NCBI GenBank assembly: GCA_964516925.1
Contig: CAZEXL010000012.1
Coordinates: forward strand, 1-44,052
Direction of reading: 5' to 3'
From: CAG-552 sp964516925
GTDB taxonomy: Bacteria > Bacillota > Clostridia > Christensenellales > Pumilibacteraceae
DNA length: 44,052 nt
Positions 9,340 through 15,113 of the stretch are shown here, in pieces. Position numbers and translations under genes: made by a program. The notes beneath the pieces are model-generated. The model did no database searches and had not been told where the DNA came from. It was given only the letters and a program-made list of their open reading frames with translations. Within the stretch, counting starts at the first letter, position 1. The number at the start of each line of letters is the position of its first letter.

Positions 9340-9370
9340 AAAAAAGAGGATACCCAGTAAGTATCCCCTT
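9340..9370 (-). terminator. Attenuating terminator between secG and rnr
   Basis: Minus strand: GGGGATAC - 7 nt loop - GTATCCTC followed by seven Ts. It lies 18 nt beyond the secG stop and 26 nt before the rnr start, so it would cut rnr expression to a fraction of secG. Confidence 0.75.
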
Positions 9371-9387
9371 TTACATTCGATTTAAGT

Positions 9388-9702
9388 TTAGAATTTAAAC
9401 CATATTCCGGTAATAAAGAACGCAACGGTTACGACAACCGCAACGATACTAATTACGACCGTAAGCCTCTTCATTATGCCTTCGGGCGTCTTAACCTTGT
9501 TCTTAGAATAGAACGAATCGTAAGACGACTGACCGTTGAGCGCACCCATACCTTCCGATGCGGACGGCTGCAACAGCACGAGCACTATAAGCGCAAGAGC
9601 GCAAACCGATAAAATTGCGATACAAACAATCCTTATTATTCGCATTGCGTCCGACGTAGTCGTGACGGCAAGCAAGTTGGTAGCTATATTAACTAGATTC
9701 AA
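9388..9702 (-). CDS. secG: Preprotein translocase subunit SecG
   Basis: Small membrane subunit of the SecYEG export channel. Two transmembrane helices are visible (about residues 21-45 and 78-104 of this reading) separated by the typical glycine-rich loop with GMGALNGQSSYDSFYSKN, followed by a short C-terminus. I place the start at a TTG (9700-9702): it has GAGGTG 6 nt upstream, while an upstream in-frame GTG at 9711 lies inside that ribosome binding site and an internal ATG (9645) has none. At 104 residues it is longer than usual SecG (75-80), the excess being N-terminal. Confidence 0.88.
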   Translation of the reverse strand: MNLVNIATNLLAVTTTSDAMRIIRIVCIAILSVCALALIVLVLLQPSASEGMGALNGQSSYDSFYSKNKVKTPEGIMKRLTVVISIVAVVVTVAFFITGIWFKF

Positions 9703-9733
9703 AGCATTCACCTCTGATAAATAATGCTGTAGT

Positions 9734-9762
9734 ATTATAGCAGATTAACCGTCGTTTTGCAA
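9734..9762 (-). promoter_or_regulatory. Sigma-A promoter of secG
   Basis: Minus strand: TTGCAA - 17 nt - TATAAT, about 30 nt before the secG start. It lies between spoVT and secG, so secG-rnr does not depend on the spoVT transcript. Confidence 0.65.
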
Positions 9763-9780
9763 GCAATTTTGCGGTGATTT

Positions 9781-10290
9781 TCAAAATTTTTGTATAGAAT
9801 CGCCTATTAATTTGCCGGTTATTTTTAGCGAAGTAAGTTTTGCTTCGTCGGGCTGAACGCCGCCGAACAAAAATATCCCGCCGAACACGTCGGTGGAGCC
9901 TACTATCGGCGCATACGCCATATACGAAAAACCGTAGTTTATTCCGCCGCAAATCGAACTGCGCCGATCTTTAAGATTTTTTATCACGTCGAAAGTTACT
10001 TCTTTGCCAAGCAACGCGCCTTTGCCGCCGCCCGCTCCGACTATAAAATCCTTTAGGTTGCTTACCACCGCCGTTAGCCCGTACTCGCGCGCCAAGCTTT
10101 CGCAAGCCGATAAGCCGAGCGCCGCAAGATCGGACTCGGTGCTTAACTTGCTTAGTACTATGTCGCCGTTTTCCATTGCGACGATTTCGAGCGGATCGCC
10201 TATGTTTATTCCGTATAAACGCCTATATTCGCGCGGAATAACTATTCTGCCAAGCTCATCGAGCCTGCGAACTATTCCCGTTGTTTTCAT
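9781..10290 (-). CDS. spoVT: Stage V sporulation protein T
   Basis: A transcription regulator of forespore genes. The 169-residue protein has an N-terminal AbrB-type swapped-hairpin DNA-binding domain (residues 1-50, MKTTGIVRRLDELGRIVIP) and a C-terminal GAF-like domain (about 60-165). Length and domain order match Bacillus SpoVT (178), which separates it from the shorter AbrB/Abh. The ATG follows GGGAGG by 6 nt. A sigma-G-like promoter lies just upstream, which fits forespore expression of SpoVT in Bacillus. Its presence is the strongest single sign that this organism sporulates. Confidence 0.92.
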   Translation of the reverse strand: MKTTGIVRRLDELGRIVIPREYRRLYGINIGDPLEIVAMENGDIVLSKLSTESDLAALGLSACESLAREYGLTAVVSNLKDFIVGAGGGKGALLGKEVTFDVIKNLKDRRSSICGGINYGFSYMAYAPIVGSTDVFGGIFLFGGVQPDEAKLTSLKITGKLIGDSIQKF

Positions 10291-10306
10291 GTTTTTCCTC
10301 CCGACT

Positions 10307-10335
10307 TAGTATGTCCCAAAATTGCGGCATAATAC
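10307..10335 (-). promoter_or_regulatory. spoVT: Possible sigma-G promoter of spoVT
   Basis: Minus strand: GTATT - 17 nt - CATACTA, 17 nt before the spoVT ATG. CATANTA is the -10 signature of the forespore factors sigma-F and sigma-G; the -35 match is only partial. Confidence 0.4.
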
Positions 10336-10344
10336 GCTTTTTTC

Positions 10345-10373
10345 TTGACAATTACATAAATTAATTGTATAAT
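10345..10373 (+). promoter_or_regulatory. Perfect-consensus sigma-A promoter, leaderless
   Basis: TTGACA - 17 nt - TATAAT, a full consensus match. The -10 ends only 7 nt before the ATG of the DUF1934 gene, so transcription should start at or within a base or two of the start codon. Confidence 0.85.
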
Positions 10374-10380
10374 ACCGACG

Positions 10381-10767
10381 ATGAAACGACAGGCTAAAAT
10401 TTACATATTGGAAAAAAGCGGCGAATTTTCGGCTATACTTTCGGGCACGTTGGAAGAACAACCAAACGGCTTTTTCGTGGAATACGACGACGGCGACGGC
10501 GTTACGTGCGTTATAGGGTACAGCAAAGGAATTGCCACCGTAACGAGGACGCAAGATCCCGTTTATACCATTATTTTGGAGGAAGATTGTCCGCACGCCT
10601 TTAATATAGAAACGCCGTACGGCAATATCGAAGCCGTTGCGCATCCCGTTACCGTACGCTCGCGTAAAAGCGGTAACGGCAGAACGTTGAAACTCGTGTA
10701 CGACCTTGCCTTAGGCAAAGAAAAAGTCAGACACGAGCTAAGACTGAAAATAGAAGCCGAAGAATAA
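10381..10767 (+). CDS. DUF1934 (YwiB-like) beta-barrel protein
   Basis: A 128-residue cytosolic protein resembling the DUF1934/YwiB family, calycin-like small beta-barrels of unknown function found in Firmicutes. The strands alternate regularly, with FVEYDDGDGVTCVIGYS in the middle and the family-like C-terminal pattern ALGKEKVRHELRLKI. No signal peptide or membrane segment. It is transcribed away from spoVT from a perfect promoter and has no ribosome binding site, so it is probably translated from a leaderless mRNA. In Bacillus, ywiB sits next to argS; here argS is about 4 kb away. Family assignment is by pattern and could be wrong. Confidence 0.7.
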   Translation: MKRQAKIYILEKSGEFSAILSGTLEEQPNGFFVEYDDGDGVTCVIGYSKGIATVTRTQDPVYTIILEEDCPHAFNIETPYGNIEAVAHPVTVRSRKSGNGRTLKLVYDLALGKEKVRHELRLKIEAEE

Positions 10768-10857
10768 ATTTTTCTTTTTAATGCAAAAAAATACACCTAA
10801 TATGGGGTGCTCTTAGGGGAATTTTGAGTAAGTTGATATAAAACCAATCTACTCTAT

Positions 10858-10899
10858 ATGGATTTTAATATGAGAAAGGGCCAACGAAATACTCGTTAG
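10858..10899 (+). other. Conserved 13-codon peptide ORF in repeat copy A
   Basis: Encodes MDFNMRKGQRNTR and stops inside the hairpin of repeat copy A. The second repeat copy encodes a near-identical peptide. No good ribosome binding site here, so this copy looks degenerate; see the matching ORF at 12083. Confidence 0.3.
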
Positions 10900-10968
10900 T
10901 CCTTTTTGATTGCATTACAAACTCACAACTTCGATTGTTCAAGCATAGTGAGCTACATTTAATTAAAT
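10861..10968. repeat. Direct repeat copy A with terminator hairpins
   Basis: About 108 bp, roughly 85% identical by eye to copy B at 12089-12198. It contains a stem (GGGCCAACG / CGTTAGTCC) flanked by A and T runs that would end transcription in both directions, then a second imperfect stem around ACTTCG. On the minus strand it directly follows the immunity-like gene and probably serves as its terminator. Confidence 0.75.
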
Positions 10969-10989
10969 AAGAGTGGATTTATTGTTACA

Positions 10990-11367
10990 TTATTTTTCGA
11001 TAATATCCCAAGCAAAATTTTCGTATGAAAAACTAATTTTTCCGTAATATTGAATGTCCATAAGTTCTAACACGTATGTATTTTCTGTAGAATCGTTGCT
11101 AAGTATTTCACAATTATTTATTAAAAAATCATTATCTAAATCTACTTTCAAATTTTTAACGCCGTTAAACGTTAAAGATAAAATAAGACGTTTTTTTAAT
11201 TGATCAATATATTTTTCGAGATGATTTATAAGATAATGATATTCGCCAATACAAAAATGAAACGTTAGGGTGCTTCCTTGATGGGTGAAGTTAATCAAAC
11301 TGCCGTCGTGAAGTGAAATACTATCGGCTGCTTTATTTAGAATATTTAACAGTTCTTCTTTTTTCAT
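10990..11367 (-). CDS. Putative immunity protein
   Basis: A 125-residue acidic, cytosolic, mixed alpha/beta protein that I do not recognise by family. It begins with an amphipathic helix (KKEELLNILNKAAD) and has alternating strands with LHDGSLINF and FENFAWDII-like aromatic ends, the general look of small immunity proteins of polymorphic toxin systems. It starts 5 nt after the toxin-like gene with its own GGAG site, so the pair is one transcript. Its role as antidote is inferred from size, charge and position only. Its base composition is more AT-rich than the surrounding housekeeping genes, which suggests transfer. Confidence 0.5.
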   Translation of the reverse strand: MKKEELLNILNKAADSISLHDGSLINFTHQGSTLTFHFCIGEYHYLINHLEKYIDQLKKRLILSLTFNGVKNLKVDLDNDFLINNCEILSNDSTENTYVLELMDIQYYGKISFSYENFAWDIIEK

Positions 11368-11372
11368 AGTAA

Positions 11373-11864
11373 TTATCTCCTAAAAATATAATCTTTATCT
11401 TTTGGGGCTAAATGCGATTCGTGGGAATCTTTTGCACAAGTTTTTCCATATCGATTAATGTATTTTTTATCGTCAGAAATCTTTCGGTTTTCATTAATAC
11501 TTTTTCCCGTCTTCCAATGGTAATGCTCGTCTTCCCATCTTCCCTTTTTATAGGTTTTTGAATCATAACGAATCATTTGTTTGCTGGATTTCCTTTGAAA
11601 GTCACGTATGTTCCCTGTTTTATTTTTAGGACTTGTAGTTTCAGTCCACCCCTTTTTTAATAACAAATTTGGATTTTCAGGTAAATAAGAACCATTATAC
11701 ACTTCATTTCTTTTGCACCAATTATTATATTGCTGCTGTCGAGCAGATTGTGGGTGCAACAGTTTCTGTAATGGCGTTTTAGGCGGATTTTTTACTCGCT
11801 TATAACATTCGGGTTTTTTTGTGATACGAAAAATTAGTGAGTCAATAAAACTTTTCCTTTTCAT
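11373..11864 (-). CDS. Putative toxin C-terminal (nuclease-like) domain protein
   Basis: A 163-residue, very basic protein. The C-terminal 90 residues follow a pattern I associate with unnamed C-terminal tips of Rhs/CdiA-type polymorphic toxins: a GWTE segment, then RDFQRKS, IRYDSKT, a HYHW cluster and a final KDSHESHLAP. Histidine-rich basic tips of this kind are usually nucleases; the catalytic assignment is inference. There is no signal peptide, repeat region or delivery domain, so this is either a toxin tip separated from its carrier or a stand-alone toxin. The start at 11864 is chosen for its perfect AAAGGAGGTGA site; a longer reading from 11924 is open but lacks one. AT-rich codon use differs from its neighbours. 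The immunity-like gene follows at 5 nt. Confidence 0.5.
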   Translation of the reverse strand: MKRKSFIDSLIFRITKKPECYKRVKNPPKTPLQKLLHPQSARQQQYNNWCKRNEVYNGSYLPENPNLLLKKGWTETTSPKNKTGNIRDFQRKSSKQMIRYDSKTYKKGRWEDEHYHWKTGKSINENRKISDDKKYINRYGKTCAKDSHESHLAPKDKDYIFRR

Positions 11865-11928
11865 AATTATATCACCTCCTTTATCGTTAGTCAAGGAAAA
11901 ATGTGCGCTTAGATTCCCTTGCATTTAT

Positions 11929-11956
11929 ATTATACCATAATTTAACAATCAATCAA
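11929..11956 (-). promoter_or_regulatory. Promoter of the toxin-like/immunity-like pair
   Basis: Minus strand: TTGATT - 16 nt - TATAAT, about 65 nt before the chosen toxin start. A second box set (TTGACT-N17-TATAAT) overlaps the ribosome binding site itself but would start the RNA inside the coding region. Confidence 0.5.
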
Positions 11957-11974
11957 AGCGGTTTTGAAAAATAG

Positions 11975-12008
11975 TTGTCTACCCGGTTTTGCCTGATAGA
12001 GTAGACAA
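11975..12008. promoter_or_regulatory. Inverted repeat TTGTCTAC / GTAGACAA (possible operator)
   Basis: A perfect 8-bp inverted repeat with an 18-nt spacer between the toxin promoter and the divergent promoter at 12034. GTAGACA recurs in direct orientation at 12045-12051, inside the spacer of that promoter, and TAGACAA at 12064-12070 near its start point. The recurrence suggests a regulator binding site. Confidence 0.4.
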
Positions 12009-12033
12009 TATAATATATTTTTACGTAAAATAC

Positions 12034-12062
12034 TTGACTTTTGAGTAGACACTTTGTATAAT
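12034..12062 (+). promoter_or_regulatory. Strong sigma-A promoter of repeat copy B
   Basis: TTGACT - 17 nt - TATAAT, followed by AAGGA and an ATG at 12083. It drives a transcript that meets the terminator hairpin of repeat copy B within about 80 nt. Confidence 0.7.
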
Positions 12063-12082
12063 ATAGACAAGGAAACGGTGTT

Positions 12083-12127
12083 ATGTATGATTTTAATATC
12101 AAAAAGGGCCAACGGAATACTCGTTAG
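12083..12127 (+). CDS. Possible 14-residue leader peptide
   Basis: ATG to TAG encodes MYDFNIKKGQRNTR. It has a strong promoter and an AAGGA site 9 nt upstream, and the stop codon lies in the loop side of the following terminator hairpin, an arrangement seen in attenuation leaders. Copy A of the repeat encodes the same peptide with conservative changes. It could also be the two ends of a deleted gene. Function unknown. Confidence 0.35.
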   Translation: MYDFNIKKGQRNTR

Positions 12128-12198
12128 CCCTTTTTGATTGCACATTACAAGCTCACAACTTCGATTTTCGAAGTATAGTGAGCTAAACTTAATTAAAT
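12089..12198. repeat. Direct repeat copy B with terminator hairpins
   Basis: About 110 bp matching copy A. Stem 1 (GGGCCAACG / CGTTAGCCC) shows a compensating change relative to copy A and has A/T runs on both sides. Stem 2 (GCTCAC..ACTTCGA / TCGAAGT..GTGAGC) is nearly perfect here. On the minus strand it follows the tail of a gene fragment, as copy A follows the immunity-like gene. Confidence 0.75.
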
Positions 12199-12294
12199 CA
12201 AGTTTTCTTATTACAAGTTTAAACCCAACCATCTTTACTAAACTTTGTTTTAGAACGAAATCTTGCCGTATGTGTTTTTCGTCCTTTTTAGACG

Positions 12295-12363
12295 TTAGTC
12301 GTCAAAGTCTAAGTCGTCTATAACATCCATAAATAAATGTCCTTTAATTAGAAAATTGTTTAA
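12295..12363 (-). pseudogene. Possible immunity-gene tail (remnant)
   Basis: The minus strand reads FLNNFLIKGHLFMDVIDD and ends DLDFDD-stop. This acidic, hydrophobic-aromatic ending looks like a real protein C-terminus and sits upstream of repeat copy B, just as the intact immunity-like gene sits upstream of copy A. No start or body remains: toward 12400 the strand is better explained by a plus-strand fragment. Very short, so uncertain. Confidence 0.25.
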
Positions 12364-12364
12364 A

Positions 12365-12463
12365 AATTCATCAAAAGAATCATATAAGCTAAGTGAATTA
12401 TTGATAGATTTGTTGCAAGAATATGGCGATTTTGAAGAAGAAACAATCGTGGAGGTGAAATAA
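12365..12463 (+). pseudogene. C-terminal fragment of an unknown gene
   Basis: The plus strand reads SSKESYKLSELLIDLLQEYG and ends in TIVEVK-stop with no start codon in frame back to the TAG at 12296. Its last codons contain the GGAGGTGA ribosome binding site of the next small ORF, the usual layout of adjacent genes in an operon, so I take it as the 3' end of a truncated gene. Family not recognised. Confidence 0.3.
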
Positions 12464-12464
12464 A

Positions 12465-12647
12465 ATGTTTTTTAATAAAGAAAAAAAGAAAAGCGGTTAT
12501 GTAAAAGCAAAATCTCCTGAAACAAGAAAACGGCAAAAAGCAGCGATTGCTGCTTATTATGCAAAAAGCAAAACGACGATTAAAAAAATAAAACAATCCG
12601 TAGTGTTTTTGCACTACGGATTGTTTTTTTCGAGAATATCTACCTAA
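12465..12647 (+). CDS. Small basic protein, probably a remnant
   Basis: A 60-codon ORF with an excellent GGAGGTGA site 6 nt upstream. The first 45 residues (MFFNKEKKKSGYVKAKSPET, then a KRQKAAIAAYYAKSK helix) are strongly basic, like small proteins of plasmids or phages. The last 15 codons run through the terminator stem at 12590-12632, so no full-length message carrying the stop codon would normally be made. I read it as a truncated mobile-element gene. Confidence 0.35.
   Translation: MFFNKEKKKSGYVKAKSPETRKRQKAAIAAYYAKSKTTIKKIKQSVVFLHYGLFFSRIST
12590..12632. terminator. Bidirectional intrinsic terminator
   Basis: A perfect 13-bp stem (ACAATCCGTAGTG / CACTACGGATTGT), 6-nt loop, with T runs on both sides. 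It separates the plus-strand accessory ORF from the minus-strand tcdA gene and can serve both. Confidence 0.9.
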
Positions 12648-12658
12648 AAGCGTATTTT

Positions 12659-13324
12659 TTATTTTGCAAGTATGCTTTTTATTACCTCGCCCGCCATAAT
12701 ATATCCGGCGACGCCCGGCACGAAAGACGTGCTACCCGGCGTTCGTTCGCCGTCTTTTAGCGGCTGTTCGGTAGAATAAACAACTTTAAGTTTAGCTACG
12801 TTGCGTTTGCGAAGCTCGCGCCGCATAACTTTGGCAAGCGGACAATAGTCAGTGTCGAACACGTCGCCTACTTTTAGCGCAGTGGGATCGACTCGATTGC
12901 CCGTGCCCATGCAGCTTATGCATTTGTCGCCCGCAATAGTCGCAAGTGCAAGCTTTGCGGAAACGGTATCGACTGCGTCCGCAACGTAATCGAAAGCGGA
13001 AAAATCGATTTCGTTCGCGTTTTCGGGCAGAAAGAATATATCCAAAGTATGAAGAATAAGGTCGGGATTTATACTTAGCAACCTTTTTGCCGCAACGTCC
13101 ACCTTTTTTTGACCTATATTGTCGCTTAGCGCGAATATTTGACGGTTAAGATTGGAGGGTGCAACGACGTCGCCGTCGACGATAGTAAGCTCGCCTATTC
13201 CGCCTCGAACAAGCGCTTCGGCTGCGGTTCCGCCCACTCCGCCAAGTCCGAACACCGCAACGTGAGCTTGTTTTAGTTTGCTAAGGTCGCCCAAAACCCT
13301 TTGACTGCGCGAAAGATCAAGCAT
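12659..13324 (-). CDS. tcdA: tRNA threonylcarbamoyladenosine dehydratase TcdA
   Basis: An E1-like (ThiF/MoeB superfamily) enzyme that uses ATP to cyclise N6-threonylcarbamoyladenosine at position 37 of ANN-decoding tRNAs. The 221-residue protein has the Rossmann nucleotide motif FGLGGVGG (25-32), the SNLNRQIFAL segment and R/K/D residues that grip ATP, and the TcdA-like PLAKVMRRELRKRNV and GSTSFVPGVAGYIMAGEVI ends. It is shorter than E. coli TcdA (268) because the C-terminal membrane-associated helix is absent, as in many Firmicutes. It starts 1 nt after the stop of the upstream small membrane protein. Confidence 0.88.
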   Translation of the reverse strand: MLDLSRSQRVLGDLSKLKQAHVAVFGLGGVGGTAAEALVRGGIGELTIVDGDVVAPSNLNRQIFALSDNIGQKKVDVAAKRLLSINPDLILHTLDIFFLPENANEIDFSAFDYVADAVDTVSAKLALATIAGDKCISCMGTGNRVDPTALKVGDVFDTDYCPLAKVMRRELRKRNVAKLKVVYSTEQPLKDGERTPGSTSFVPGVAGYIMAGEVIKSILAK

Positions 13325-13325
13325 A

Positions 13326-13766
13326 TTACTCTAACCCGAACAGTGACGGAACTAACGACGCAAGCGTAAGTATAAGCGCGAGCACGGCGGCAGAAACGAG
13401 AATACATATAACTAACCTTAAAAAGAAGTTTTTAATCGAAGGCATGGTTTTGTAACACACGAAAAAACCGATCGCTCCGAAAAGCGCCCCCATCGCACCG
13501 CCGATTAGACTGACAAAAAACGGCAACAACCCCGCAATATAGTCATACCAACGGAGCAATGCAAGCAAAACCGTTTGACTGCCGCGACTAAAGTACACGC
13601 CCTTAAACGGCGTGCCGGCAACCGAGCATTTTTCATTACCGAGCATAAAGACGTTCTTTTCGTCCGTTTCGGTGAGTTCCATGCCTTCGTAACTTACTTT
13701 TGCTTTGCCCGTCCAGTAGTTTATATTTATTTCGAACTTGCCTTGCATATCAACTACGTATCTCAT
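13326..13766 (-). CDS. Membrane protein of unknown function
   Basis: A 146-residue protein beginning MRYVVDMQGKFEI. The N-terminal half (about 1-70) is a soluble beta-rich segment (YWTGKAKVSYEGMELTETD...), followed by two or three transmembrane helices (about 78-103 and 115-143). No family recognised. The start is an ATG at 13766; an in-frame GTG two codons earlier is possible. There is no ribosome binding site, but a TTGCAA-N17-TATAAT promoter ends 6 nt before the ATG, so translation is probably leaderless. It is co-transcribed with tcdA (1-nt gap), though nothing connects the functions. Confidence 0.7.
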   Translation of the reverse strand: MRYVVDMQGKFEININYWTGKAKVSYEGMELTETDEKNVFMLGNEKCSVAGTPFKGVYFSRGSQTVLLALLRWYDYIAGLLPFFVSLIGGAMGALFGAIGFFVCYKTMPSIKNFFLRLVICILVSAAVLALILTLASLVPSLFGLE

Positions 13767-13772
13767 AAACAC

Positions 13773-13801
13773 ATTATAATATATTTTTTTGTTTTTTGCA
13801 A
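13773..13801 (-). promoter_or_regulatory. Promoter giving a leaderless transcript
   Basis: Minus strand: TTGCAA - 17 nt - TATAAT, with 6 nt between the -10 box and the ATG at 13766. The -35 overlaps the end of the terminator of the lipoprotein gene upstream. Confidence 0.6.
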
Positions 13802-13840
13802 CAAAAAAGACTACCGCTTTTTGCAGTAGCCGTTTTTTGT
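13802..13840 (-). terminator. Terminator of the small lipoprotein gene
   Basis: Minus strand: GGCTACTGC - short A loop - GCGGTAGTC followed by TTTTTTG. Nine pairs with two G-U. It lies 20 nt after the lipoprotein stop. Confidence 0.8.
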
Positions 13841-13851
13841 AATCGTATCGA

Positions 13852-14193
13852 TTATTTAGCTTTTCTGTAGGTTATGCCATCGATTTTGATATACTCGCCG
13901 TCGTTATCCTTGCCCTTATTGAAAGAGTGTTCGCCGGAGAACTTGGAGCCTTCATCACTTCCGATAGTAATCGTAATTTTATCGCCGTCTTCGTTGATTT
14001 CGTACTTGCCTTCGACAGTGCCGCTAATTACGCCGATGCTCGTTTTGATAGTTACATCGCCGCCGGCAGTGAAGGTATACGAAACGCCGGAGCTCTCGTA
14101 AGTACCGGAAAGCTTGGTAGCGCACGCAGAAAGCGCAAACACGCAACCGAACACGAGGCAAACAGCCATAATCGTAGATAAAATCTTCTTCAT
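13852..14193 (-). CDS. Small lipoprotein
   Basis: A 113-residue exported protein with a clear lipoprotein signal (MKKILSTIMAVCLVFGCVFA then lipobox LSAC, lipid-modified cysteine at about residue 24). The mature part is a short beta-rich domain built of repeated strands (GTYESSGVSYTF, GKYEINEDGDKITITIG, KIDGITYRK), a lipocalin-like or META-like pattern common in Clostridia lipoproteins of unknown role. The start follows GGAGG by 7 nt. Own promoter and terminator make it a single-gene transcript. Confidence 0.75.
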   Translation of the reverse strand: MKKILSTIMAVCLVFGCVFALSACATKLSGTYESSGVSYTFTAGGDVTIKTSIGVISGTVEGKYEINEDGDKITITIGSDEGSKFSGEHSFNKGKDNDGEYIKIDGITYRKAK

Positions 14194-14220
14194 AATTTAA
14201 CCTCCTTTTATCTTAACCTA

Positions 14221-14249
14221 ATTATAACACGTAAATTACACACAGTCAA
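14221..14249 (-). promoter_or_regulatory. Sigma-A promoter of the small lipoprotein
   Basis: Minus strand: TTGACT - 17 nt - TATAAT, about 27 nt before the ATG, with GGAGG between. A near-consensus constitutive promoter. Confidence 0.8.
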
Positions 14250-14278
14250 GCGTAAAAACACACATTTGCAATAATATT

Positions 14279-15046
14279 TTATTCGGCTTCTTGCTGCGTT
14301 GTTTGTTCGCTACCGGGTTTATCTTCGGAAGCACTAAGCTGCGAAGTTTGCGGTTTGCCGAACAAAAAGTCGTGCAGCGGAGTTTTTATAAGGCGGTTTA
14401 TAGGCTTCATTATAAGACCGGTGCCAAAAGCGAGAATGAGCGTACCTACGCCTATACGGCCGGGTGAATTCCAAAAATCAAGCATATTCCAGAATATAAT
14501 AGAACAAATCACAGCAAGCACGGTTAGCGTGGAATCGGTAATCATTTTTGCGGTCGAAAACTGAAGTTTGGTCTTTTTACTTAGAGCCTGCGCAAAACCT
14601 TCGACAGGCATACTCATTATATTCGGCGCAAGATAGAGTATTACGCCTATGGCAATTACTACGAGACTTATTGCCGTGTACGTAAATTGTACGGCAATAT
14701 GCGTTGCTTTGTTTGGTATGATAAGGTTGATAATCAAGCCCGCCCAATCTACGAAAAAGCCGAACACCGTGGATACGGCAAATTGAAAAATATAGTACCA
14801 CTTAAAGTCCTTGCGCAAAATAGCGAGCTGAAGCAGCACGATTACGCAATAAACTATGGTAGTCCACGTACCTGTAGAAAGATCGGTAAAATATTGACTA
14901 AGCACGTACGGAAGCGACGTTGCAGACGAAACTCCCATATCGCTTTTTATCGCTACGTTTACGCCGATTGCAATAACGAACATTCCAAGCAAATACACTA
15001 CCGTTCTTTTTATCCATTCGACTACTTTAGTTTTTGTGATTTTCAT
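14279..15046 (-). CDS. YczE/YyaS/YitT-family membrane protein
   Basis: A 255-residue protein with about five transmembrane helices. The N-terminal part (VVYLLGMFVIAIGVNVAIKS, then DMGVSSATSLPYVLS) carries the pattern of the YczE/YyaS/YitT family, membrane proteins of unknown transport function. The C-terminal 30 residues are hydrophilic and glutamine/glutamate rich. The ATG at 15046 follows GGAAGGTG by 4 nt; an in-frame ATG five codons earlier lacks a site. It is transcribed from its own perfect-consensus promoter embedded in the preceding terminator. Family call is good, function unknown. Confidence 0.8.
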   Translation of the reverse strand: MKITKTKVVEWIKRTVVYLLGMFVIAIGVNVAIKSDMGVSSATSLPYVLSQYFTDLSTGTWTTIVYCVIVLLQLAILRKDFKWYYIFQFAVSTVFGFFVDWAGLIINLIIPNKATHIAVQFTYTAISLVVIAIGVILYLAPNIMSMPVEGFAQALSKKTKLQFSTAKMITDSTLTVLAVICSIIFWNMLDFWNSPGRIGVGTLILAFGTGLIMKPINRLIKTPLHDFLFGKPQTSQLSASEDKPGSEQTTQQEAE

Positions 15047-15084
15047 ATTCACCTTCCGCATGTTATTCGACCAAGCCGATATTC

Positions 15085-15113
15085 ATTATATAACAAAAAG
15101 CGACTTGTGTCAA
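15085..15113 (-). promoter_or_regulatory. Perfect-consensus promoter inside a terminator
   Basis: Minus strand: TTGACA - 17 nt - TATAAT, 39 nt before the YczE-like start. The -35 box spans the loop and edge of the stem of the terminator of the upstream peptidase gene. Confidence 0.8.

Noticed and set aside
9315..9425. Longer N-terminus of RNase R
   Set aside because: The extension would be read through the secG terminator and into secG coding sequence; the translated residues have no RNase R similarity.
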